Assembly (NCBI GenBank): GCA_916610825.1
Contig: OU744450.1
Span: forward strand, 24,031,930 to 24,095,929
Length of the DNA stretch: 64,000 nt
Source of the DNA: Haliclystus octoradiatus
Taxonomy: Eukaryota; Cnidaria; Staurozoa; Stauromedusae; Haliclystidae
Direction: 5' to 3'
Positions 1 to 10,197 of the stretch are shown piece after piece. The position numbers and the translations under genes were made by a program. Each line of letters begins with the position of its first letter. Position 1 is the stretch's first letter. The notes under the pieces are model-generated. The model did no database searches, had not been told where the DNA came from, and saw nothing but the letters and a program-made list of their open reading frames with translations.

Positions 1-987
1 TGTATTATTGTAGTGCCACCCTTGGCATTAATTTAACACCTGTAAGCAACCTTCTCTGTTAAACCTGCTACGAAATAAGAAAATCTCATTTGAACCAAAT
101 AGTTTGCAGCTAAAAAACAGCTTTGTATTGATCAGCTTATTTGCTTGTTTTCTATCAACTCATAAAAATACTAGATGCTGTAATAGGCTATTGTGTTTTT
201 AGGTCTGCGTAGGTTACATTTTTAACCCTTTTCATCACTGATAGATGGATTGTAGTAGTTCACTGCATTTGAGTACTCACTGTTCAGCAGTAGACAATGC
301 CAAATATCAATATCGCATTCATTGATTAGAATGTTGAATTGTTTTGAAATACAGATCCAATGAATTGTTGTTATACCATATTTATTGTATAAGAAATGCC
401 AGCAATGCAAACTGTAAGACTCTTATAGGGTCGGCATAGAGGAGACAGAAAACACGCAAATAACTTCAAAATATAAACACGTCTTTATTTAACAACGATC
501 AACAGGCAAGAGAGCGAAACAACATGCATGCAACATACATGTAACAGTTATTAATCACATGACAATGCGAGCACCAATCACAACATATTACTAATTATCA
601 TATGAAATCACACGCATTCAAACAATAAAACAATACGATCACATGAACAACATGCACAATACCTAAAATACTACATGACATCACATATTCAACACATCGT
701 AACAACAACACTTCACACAGATATACGACTGAGACCAGGAAGACGTGTTACCATAAACAATATCATAACTAAATCCTACACAAACTCTTCATTTTACAAT
801 TTCCAGAGAAATCAAATAAAGTAGGTTACACAATTTATATTTCAATTTTGAACACTGAAATAGAAGCAATAATTAATGAAATTTTATATAATTTGTGCCG
901 CATTGAATAATGAAACAGAGTTCATAATTGCTTAGCACTCTTTATTATAATTACTGTAATAGTTGACCGTGCCTGCTGACATTACAG
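1..987. other. Upstream intron or 5' region of the FAD-oxidase gene, no feature recognised
   Basis: AT-rich sequence with many stops in all frames. I found no exon-like segment with a matching domain. The upstream part of the FAD domain, including the GGHS flavin site, must lie further left if the gene is intact. Confidence 0.5.
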
Positions 988-3900
988 GAAGAGATTCTAA
1001 TGGCTACTTTGCTACAACAGACACAACTGTACAGTGAGATAGCAAGAGGCGAAAGAGAACGTTTACGTGGTACAGTTTACACACATATAGATTTACATGA
1101 AATGATTAAAAACAATAGACACTTATACAATGACGTAAATACCACACGTAAATAAAATATAAAACCACTTCAAAATAATATTTGAATATTTATTACCCTT
1201 CAATTGATTCCGACAACATTTCCAACAACTCACGACGACTCCATTATTATTTCAGACTGTCAATGTTCAAAGTGGCGCCCGGATAGGTGATATTGATGCT
1301 GCAACCACTGCACATAATTTAGCTACTCCTCTTGGAACAGCCTCTTTCATTGGTGCTGGGGGTCATCTACTTGATCTTGGCATGGGTGTACTATCGCGCA
1401 GTTACGGTTTCGCTATAGATAATATACTGGAATATAGTAAGTTATCAAAAAATCACAGATCTATCTAGGTCTACAGTTACTATCACCCATTATAACATAG
1501 AACAAGTGAAGCTTTCTGTAAAACCTTAAAATGGAAACGCTGTCAATTTATATGCCATACAAACTGTCTTAAATTTGTGATTCGAAGTGAATTTGAATGT
1601 AGTGATTCGGTGACCAGGGTAAACAAGAACATTGCTTTGAATTGAGGTTCAACTATTCAAGCTTTTATCAAAATATTGAACAATATGCGTGATAATTTAC
1701 GGCATTATTGAACATAAAGCATGACCTCAGATGTACAGATGTATTTTGATTTAATGCCTCTCCCTTCTGCCATTAATCTTGCCTTATTGAGTCTATACAG
1801 GCCGAGGTTTATTCAATAAAAAAAATACTATTTCAGTTCATGGACGTTAAATGGCCCCAACTTCCATGAACCTTTACAGAAAGTTCATGAACAGTTCATG
1901 AAAATTTTGGGTCATTTAGTGTACATGAACTGTTCATGAACTCCTGAACTGTTTTTCGCAGGAGTATAGATATGTTGCCGATATATAGAGGTGACAGCTA
2001 TAACATATTTGGCTGTATATTGTTTGTATGTTTATGTTGTATAGATATGGTTCTTGCTGACGGTGAATCAGTGAAAGTAATATGTGAAACCCATCCTGAT
2101 CTATTTTGGGCAATGAAGGGATACGGTGCTAATTTTGGGTAAGGGAATGAGAGTAGCCTGTGAGTAGGAGCCAACAAAAATGGGAATTCCGCAATACAGA
2201 ATACTAATTGCAGTCAAACTTGCTTAATAGACCCCCTATGATATGTTGGACATTAATGGAGGTAGAAATATATGAGAGTTTGTTTGTATGGAGAGTCGAA
2301 AATGGAAATCAGTTTTATGTGGTTGATATTTAGCAATGCGGACATTTAAAAGGAGATATTAAAGAAGCTTGACTCAGCAGGGGTTAATTACATTTTTTGT
2401 GTGCCTGCGACCATTTAATTTGGCCTTGAAAGGGCCAGCAAATATTTTACTGGCGACTTTCTTGGTTAAGCAATTTAAATTTACCTAATTTATACGTAGA
2501 GTAATTAATGCCATCCTTATGCGCCTCTTATTTGGTTTCATTAATAAACTTTATGAATTGTTTACAGATTAGGAATCTACTTTTAAATTTACGCTATTTC
2601 CATTGGTGTGTCCGTATATAAGGCGGGGATTCACTATGCCATTTTTGATGCAATTGACTTGAAACACATATCAATGGATTCGTTATTAACCAGAGGCGTA
2701 CATGGCCGGCTTCATTTCTTAAATAAATACATCGAAGTTGATAAAAACCAATGAAAACTGTTTCAATTTTCAACAACAATGCTTTCTCAGACTGAAGCGC
2801 TAACTAATCGCAGTTTCCCACTTGAATGACTTCCTATTGTCTCTGAGCAACAGTGCAGATCGATCTTTTGTTTTGTGTATGGTCATGCGTCAGAATGGAA
2901 ATTATATAATCAATGTTTTTGAAAATTATTTATAAGCTATTCGATAGGAACGATATCACATTTGTAAACAAACCCACGCTGGGGAAAATGTCTACTGATA
3001 GTGATAGCCGGCAATTTTGCTGCAATGAAAAGACATTAATATAGAAATCAATAGACATACAAACTTCCACTTCATCATCGACAACAAATTATTATTATTA
3101 TTATATATGAGCGATCGCATATAGATTTAACAAGGATTCAAATGCGATGAAACTCGATTGAACAGTTTGATGGGATCAGTGTATTTAACTAAAAAATGTA
3201 AACAATAATAAATAGTTTTTGCTTTCGGGAAAGTGGATTGAATCAAATATTGAATAATCATATCGATGGAAACGTCATTAACCAGAGGGGTACATATGGC
3301 TGGCTTCATTTTTCAAGTAAATACATCTAAGTTGAGAAAAAACAATAAAAACTGTTTCGTTTTTCAACAACAATACTTTCTCAGACTGAAGCGCTATAAT
3401 TAAACAGTTTCGCACTTGAATGAATTTTTATTGTCTCTCAAATACAAAACATTACAATCCTTTCTTGCGACGTGACAGATAATTTGTGTAGTATTTTCAT
3501 TGTAGTAATTCTCAGAATGAAATTCAAACTAAACAAGTATATTTATATGAAAGTGAAAAAAAGATGTGTTATCATCTTATCTTTAGTTGGAAATGATATA
3601 ATGATTGATCATAGATTATTATTGGAAAATTACTTGGAATAGAAGGTTATGAAATTTGTGAACAAACCCGCATTATGGAAATTAAATTACGAAGATACAA
3701 AATAAAAATATTTCCTGATTATTACAGCCAGTGTTAAATTTTACAGTGCTGCGATGAAGTATAAACCAAATATAAAAACAATTGCACTACCAATTTCCAT
3801 TTCATCAGTGACAATAATAAATTAAAATATGTAAGAAAGTACATGACTGTAATTAATAAAATAATATGTAAAGAAATGATAAATAGTTTCCCATTCTATA

Positions 3901-6900
3901 CTTTTTCAGAAGTCACTTGAATCATGCTTGAATAAAATGTTGAATAACCACGTTATGAGTAAAGAATAATCAATGAAATTTTTTCGGGATGTGCCAGTGT
4001 TGTTAGAGGAAACAGAATTAAGAAATGTTTCTTTGATTTTTTTTTGGAAGGGGGTGTATGGCTACTTAACTTCCACTTAAATAGTACCTAATTTTGTAAA
4101 CAAATCCTGTGCGTTCCTCTTTTCACTTCTCAACCTATTGCTTCTTTGAACAGCAAAAAATAGAATAGAATATTTTCTCAATTTAATTTCGGCTTCGATC
4201 ATCTTTTCCACATAGATTTCTTCATGCATTTATTTGAAACAGTTAAGTCAGATTCACAACTCAATATAAGCATGCATTTGCATGCAACTCGAAATCTAGT
4301 GCTTTGAAATTTTTGAAAAATGTGTCTGCAGGAATTCTATTCTATTGCTTTTGCCTGGGATTGTAAGATCGATTTGCGTTTCTAACCTAGTTTCGTTCTG
4401 CATTGATATGGGGATTTGGACTCATAACTCTAAGCCAATCTGATTGATCAAATTACTTTTGTCATAACACAATTGATATAGGAAACATATTTCTTAGTTG
4501 AAATGTACTTTGCGAAAAAGAGGTGCAGTCAAACCTGTTATTGCAGTCACCTATATACAGTGGTCACCTGTCTATAATGGTGACTCTTGCAATGTCTAAA
4601 ATAGTATTTTCTATTGAATCAAACCTATATTTAAAGGCAACCTGTTTATAGTGGTCAATTTATCTACCTCTTTCAACTGGCTGTTGTGTACAGGTTTCAC
4701 TGTATTTTACTAGAGGTTTTTATATTTGAAATCTATTCAGGGTCCGACAAAACCTGGCAACCCATCAACTAGGTTTCCGGAAGGCTAGACGAAATTCTGA
4801 AGAAAATCAAATTAGTTGAATTTTAATTTGTTATCTTTCAGAAATGAGTTTAAAAACGATTTTTCGAAGGTGTAATTTGTTTTCAATCATGCTTGAAGAG
4901 TTTATTGTGAACCTTTGTCTCCTTTAATTGTTGTTTTTGTCTATTATCTTGAATACTTTTCTCGTTTGAATGCCTCCAAAGTAAATATAATTAAAATACG
5001 GCCCTGGACCGCCATTCAAATGTCTGATTCTTTTCAAAGTTTATTTAGTTGCAAAGCTGTGAAGAAACACCTTTGTCAACACCTCCCATGGATGATCATA
5101 CAGTTCACATTTGGCTTACTTGATCTCAGAAAAACAACAAATGCAAAACGCTTTTTGCAGAAAAGGGTAATTAATTTACCCAGAAACTGTTTTTTATTAT
5201 TTTCAATGTCAAAATTGTCAAGGATTTTAAAGAAAAATTTTGTATAAAACTTGTTGACATGAAGACATATTGCTAAAATATTTTCTCCTGAAATTCTCTG
5301 TGTTACCATGGCAACACGATATTGGAAGTTGTTGATATTTCAATGGGTTTTCAGTATTTCCTGGAAAATTTTCCAAAGATTTTTGAATACAGGTTAAACC
5401 AGGTTTCCGAAAGGCAAAATAGTTTGTCGGACCCTGAATTTATTATTTATTTTGTTTTAGAATTGTTACAGATATCACAATGAGATTATATGAAATACCA
5501 CCATTAATTGCTGCTGGACATTGTTATTTTGCTTTCAAAGATGCAAGAATTGTTTTGAAACATATGCGTGATTTTCAAGATAGAATTAATGATCCAAAAC
5601 TAGCTATATATGGTATGCTTAATACTACCGAAGAAAGGTAAGCAAAAGCTATTCATACTAATTTAATATCTAATGTATTATTTTTTTATATAAATAGCAT
5701 ATCATGTGTTATTAATTTGATGGATTTTCTCAATAACCCAATTAATTGTGGATAAGTCTAGTCTATGCCATGAAAGAATAGGGTATATATGTTTTCCTTG
5801 GCTCTTTTGTGTTTTTCCTGGCCTTGTGTAGTACGATAACTAGAATTGTACAAATTTGTTGTTGGATAAATGAAATATATTTCGTGCAAATAGTTAATTT
5901 GTTTTAAATGTTTAGAATTTTATCTATAAGCTATATATAAATGCAAAAGCAAGTTATTAATTAAGGGACCGCATATATCATGCAAAGCCTTATTTTCAAG
6001 TCGTGGTTTGGACAATCTTAAATTTTTTATTCGCTTTCTGCTTGATATAGCAAAAAATATATTTTTTCAACCGTATGACAATCACTTTTGATATCAAATC
6101 TTGCATGACTTCGCATTTCAAGAGCACATTGTTTGTTAGTGTTAATTAATCCAACAAAGCTGGTCACTGCGTTATCTGAATTTGCAATTATCATAAGGAT
6201 TTCACCGCAAAAGAGTTTATAAGGCTTCAAATCCAGCCTGCAGACAAATTCGAATTTTACTTTTCCGACTTGCACTGGAGCAAGTTATAGTCAAACCTGT
6301 TATAACGACCACCTGTCTATAGTGGTCATTCTTGGTATGTCTAAATTAGTGTTTTCTTTTGAATCAAACCTGTATATAAAGGCCACCTGTCTATAATGGT
6401 CATATATATACCACTCGTAGCTGCCTGTTATATACAGGTTTCACAATACATGAATAGTTCATGAACATTAAATGTCCTGTTTCTTTACAAATTGGTCTAT
6501 TTTACCATCATAAACTGTTTTTTGTCAGAGTTGCTTTTTTATCAAAATTGCTAACCTCTATTTTATTTACCAGTATGCATTGCTTCTGGCGGTTCATCTA
6601 TAATGGTGATGTGGAGAAAGGCATGAAATATTCAAAAGAGTTAATGAATTCATGTCCTGTTCAAGCATTGTTTAGTAACATTGGGCATCTTACATATCAA
6701 TCATTTCAATCAATGGCCGATAATCTGTTTTGTCCTGGAAAGTTCTGTTTTCTTGATCCTGGTTATTTTTTCACAGGTAATTTATTAAATAATTCACATC
6801 TGCTTCAATTTTTTTCGACATCCCATTTGATAAAATACCGCAAAAGCTGATTTTTTTATTCATTTTTACGGTTTTTTGTATCTATTCTATCTGGCAGATT

Positions 6901-9808
6901 CTCTAAATCGACTTCAGATAAACTAGCTAATCTATTCGATGCATTATGAATTCAACTATTTTCAATATAAGTGAACAAATAAGAACGCTGAGGCTTAAAT
7001 TCTGGAAAATTTAAAAGGCAGCTATAGTGTAAGCCTACATATCTCAGTTTGAGACACAACGGATTTAGATAGAACTTACTTTCTATCCGTATCCGTATTC
7101 TATTCTTTGGTTTCAAAAATGGGACACAAGAATCTCCAAAATACCATGTTCAACATCAATTGTGATGAGGGAAGAGTCGCGCTGTGCAAAAACGCAACAA
7201 TGACGTGTATAGATAGAAAAACTTCATAGTGTCCCAAATGGGGATATATACACTTTAAGAATGTTCAGATGCTCCATTTTGAAGGTATTAATTTATACGA
7301 TAAAGATATTGAGTTGAGGGCTGACATCCCAAGTTATTTCACGATACAAAACATTATGAAAAGATACTACTCTCCCATAGCCCCGTCGAAACATCTTCTT
7401 CGGTTGCCAGTGAAGGATGTCATGCAGCGGTTGAGGGGCATACGTCTTTGATCTTTCGATGTGACCTAACAAAGACATCTGACGCTGGTGAGCAATAGCA
7501 GAGGCAGAAGGGGAAATTTTTCTAAGTTTAGCAGTAGACAGTAAGTTGGGCCAATGTATTCCTAAAGCATGCCGAAGCATGGCGTCATAAGCTGAGTCAA
7601 GTAGGGTCAATAGTGAGGTTGATAGAACCCACGCTTCAGATGCATATAATAGAATATGCTCATTCTGATCAACCTTCATGGACTGTTCACACACATAACA
7701 CAAACAAACACACAGAACTGTCGGTACATGAAAAAATTTTCATGAACAGAATATAATTACAATGAAATTTGGCAATAATAAATCCAGCTTTAGCGATATT
7801 CTGTCCATAACAGTAGGTAAAAAATCCAATACTGAATAATTTACGGTCAAACTTTACTAAATACGTACTGCTGTTTACCAATTCTGCCAAAAACCTGTCA
7901 AATGTTTTTTGCCCTAGCAAACCTATAATGCAGAATTCAATTGTCAATTCTTTTTCCATTAATGCTATTTTTCATTAACAATCATTAGAACACTTATAAA
8001 CAGTTGATTATCCAGGTATGTTCATCAGAGCTTGATGATCCTGTTGCCTTTTAAAATCATGAGTTTAATAGCCTAATTGCTATACTTTGATAGAAATATT
8101 CCTGCCAAAAACAGTTCAGGATTTCATAAACAGTTCATGAACAGTTCATGAACTTCATGAACTTCATGAACTTCTGAACTACTTTTCACAGGGGAGGTGC
8201 TGGCCCTAGGCCTGCTTGGTATATTATTTACTTTATTATGTAGATTAGAGATAGTTAATAAACATCAATAAATGTATTGCTAATTCATTAACGCTGTTTC
8301 ACATTATAAAGTAAATTATTTTCAGCACTATCTAATCTCAGCAATACCTAATCTTTTAAATTAGAATCATAATTTTTGTTTTTTTTACAGATTTAAATGA
8401 CGATGTTATCAATTTAGCTGTTGATACGTTTTCTAATTTGACACCAGAACACAATGCCTACAGTGTTGGATATATAGTACCACTTGGAAGTGCTGTTTCT
8501 GAAGTGCCAGAAAAGACAGCACCCTTCCTTTTACGAAAGTCCAGGTACATTCAAACCTGTTATAACTATCACATCTATAAAGCAGCCACCTGTCTATAAT
8601 GGTCACTCTTGCAATGTCTAAAATAGTATTTTCTATTGAATCAAACCTGTATATGAAGGCCACCTGTCTATAATGGTCAATTTGTCTACCTCTCGTAGCT
8701 GGGCGTTATATACAGGTTTCACTGTATGTTGAATATCCTTCAAAATTTTGAATGACATTTAATCATTCATTTTTCAGTGTTCAGTTTAAAATAAAAGTAT
8801 TTACAGGGGAGATGATACATAGTTACAGGTATAGTTGAATATAACGTTGTAAGAGCATTAAAAAGAAACATAACTATCAATTTTCCATGCATAAAACTAT
8901 TTACACACAATCACAGTTTTGTATTTATAAGGTATTTTGATTTTCAAGTAAGTTGAAATCCATGCACTTCATTCTCCGCTTGAATATTGCAAGGCTGATT
9001 TTAATATAGATTGCACATCAAAACAGACTGATTTCAAAAATAAATCTTGGGGTTAATATGCAGATTAATTTGCTTTAGCCTACCAGAATATTATGGTTTT
9101 GTGGGATAAATTATTCGCTCAGATCCTGTTTAAATATTGTTTCGTACATCATAATCCATAACTAGAAGGCTATTGTTTAGTTAATTAAGTTTCATGTTTA
9201 AGACGCATTATATAAAGTTTAACGCATGCGCACAACCCTTTGTAAATATTTCAGTATAAAAACTATGCACATCAATATATTTTCTTTGTCAGATGTAAGT
9301 TGCGAGAGACAGACTGTTTTAGATAACGTTAAAATAAATATTCATTTACACAATTAAAAGTTACTGTTTAATATAGTCTTGAAAGAAATCAAGTATTATA
9401 TGTTGTTTATTGTTATGCTGAACTGATATTCTCTTTGTGTCAAATGCTCTGTCCGAAAGATTGATTGAAGTGAATCGGAGAGTCCGATAGAAATATTCTC
9501 AATCATAATACCTACATACATGTGTAATTTCTTTATTTCCCTCTCTCGTTAGATATTGGGTAGGTACCGTTGGTACATCATCTACTCTTGGTCAATACGA
9601 AACTATGCAAAAGATGATATGTCAAGGTACATCTACAATTGAACTGTTAGCAGATAAAATTATGCCAGAAAAAGCGGCTGCAATAGCTGATAAATTAGCT
9701 CTTATCAAAAGACAATATGATCCTAACAATATTTTTCGACATTGTGCTGTTAACATTATTCCAGCTGGTAATAATATTGATGAAAGGGAGACTAGAGAAT
9801 CAAAATAG
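988..9808 (+). CDS. FAD-linked oxidase, berberine-bridge (BBE)-like; 3' part of gene, 7 exons visible
   Basis: Exons: 988-1134 (first one uncertain), 1256-1436, 2045-2138, 5461-5637, 6574-6776, 8391-8544, 9553-9808 (stop TAG). All phases join into one frame of 403 codons plus stop. Exon 1256-1436 encodes the core of a PCMH-type FAD-binding domain, with VQSGARIGDID, then GAGGHL, then LSRSYGFAIDN; the next exon gives MVLADGESVKV and FWAMKGYGANFGIVT. The last exon has YDPNNIFRH, the BBE-domain signature near the C terminus. Enzymes of this family oxidise alcohols, sugars or amines with FAD and O2; the substrate here is unknown. The Gly-Gly-His-Ser flavin site expected upstream is not in the window. 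At the place where bicovalent members have Cys (usually G-x-C-P-T-V-G-x-G-G-H) this protein reads GTASFIGAGGH, so the cysteinyl bond is probably absent. The family is best known from plants, fungi and bacteria. Confidence 0.85.
1808..1970. repeat. TTCATGAA-palindrome element, copy 1
   Basis: Repeated TTCATGAA / GTTCATGAAC octamers. The right end reads TCCTGAACTGTTTTTCGCAGG, the terminal block shared with the other copies of this family. It lies in intron 2 of the FAD-oxidase gene. Confidence 0.7.
2211..2375. repeat. TIR element of the CAGTCAAACTTGCTTAATA type
   Basis: Begins CAGTCAAACTTGCTTAATAG and closes with a degenerate reverse complement (AAGCTTGACTC). Related copies lie at 12206-12556 and around 54890-55555. 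It looks like a non-autonomous pogo/Tc-type element. Confidence 0.5.
2640..4115. repeat. Diverged tandem duplication inside intron 3 of the FAD-oxidase gene
   Basis: The segment at about 2670-2860 (landmarks ATTAACCAGAGGCGTACAT and TCAGACTGAAGCGCTA) recurs about 590 bp later at 3255-3440. The blocks starting AAACAAACCC near 2970 and 3660 also correspond, and a third partial match appears at 3900-4115. Copies are diverged by many substitutions and indels and carry no coding signal. Confidence 0.6.
4526..4702 (+). repeat. pogo/Tigger-like MITE (CAGTSAAACCTG family)
   Basis: Left end CAGTCAAACCTGTTAT, right end CAGGTTTCACTG. It has the internal landmarks CTATAGTGGTC and TAGTATTTTCTATTGAATC shared by about twenty copies in this window. 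Confidence 0.8.
4738..5436. mobile_element. Non-autonomous hAT-type element, 699 bp, with 16-bp TIRs
   Basis: Ends are CAGGGTCCGACAAAAC and its inverse ...TTTGTCGGACCCTG. The flanking 8-mers are AATCTATT and AATTTATT (7 of 8 identical), as expected for an hAT target-site duplication. Two 175-bp elements with the same ends lie at 27629 and 43159. The interior has short open frames but no transposase motif. The element sits 24 bp upstream of the exon at 5461. Confidence 0.8.
6289..6446 (+). repeat. pogo/Tigger-like MITE
   Basis: Has the TCAAACCTGTTATAACG left end, internal CTATAGTGGTC and right end CAGGTTTCAC. It lies in intron 4 of the FAD-oxidase gene. Confidence 0.75.
7293..7690 (-). mobile_element. 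LINE (non-LTR) ORF2 C-terminal relic
   Basis: The minus strand reads an open segment with LLYASEAWVL, then MLRHALGIHWPN, then ISPSASAIAHQRQMSLLGHI. This is the pattern found after the reverse transcriptase in many LINE ORF2 proteins (LLYGxETW ... RxLRxxLxxxW ... RRLxLLGHI). No polymerase core is present, so this is a dead 3' fragment. A related fragment lies at 56880-57160 on the other strand. Confidence 0.75.
8095..8200. repeat. TTCATGAA-palindrome element, copy 2
   Basis: Starts CCTGCCAAAAACAGTTCAGG and ends ACTTTTCACAGGGG, with five TTCATGAAC-like octamers in between. It lies in intron 5 of the FAD-oxidase gene. Confidence 0.75.
8549..8724 (+). repeat. pogo/Tigger-like MITE abutting a splice donor
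   Basis: Family left end (CATTCAAACCTG, degenerate) begins two bases after the GT of the donor that closes exon 8391-8544. The right end is CAGGTTTCACTG at 8724, followed by TA. Confidence 0.8.
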
Positions 9809-9909
9809 TAACTTGTTATTAATGCTCAAATCATTTTTTTTTATCAAATACGTTTTCTTACAGGAAACAATTATACACTAATATCAATTATATAGAAAAA
9901 CAACTAGAA

Positions 9910-9915
9910 AATAAA
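9910..9915 (+). terminator. Poly(A) signal AATAAA of the FAD-oxidase gene
   Basis: AATAAA lies 102 bases after the stop codon at 9808 and about 280 bases before the convergent neighbour's stop codon. Confidence 0.55.
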
Positions 9916-10197
9916 TTGCCTCATTAATGTGCAACATATATAGAAGTAGAAAATAACTAACAACATGTTAGATGCTTCATAATAATTATAGGAGATATTT
10001 TTTAAATATTTAGCAAAAGCTTGAATAAATAGACATTTTCCAAATTTTATTTCTTGCCAAATCAGTAGATGATTCTTCAAATGCTCTTTATTGCGGTAAA
10101 TCCTTACTTGTCTGCGCAAATTTGTAGAGACTATAACTGTCTTGTACAAAGTAAATTTACATAATTAATTCAATTTTTAAATTGCTGATAGTTATTT

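Noticed and set aside
4915-5309. Overlapping frames of 110 and 77 residues
   Set aside because: They lie inside the 699-bp hAT-type element and show no transposase or other motif.
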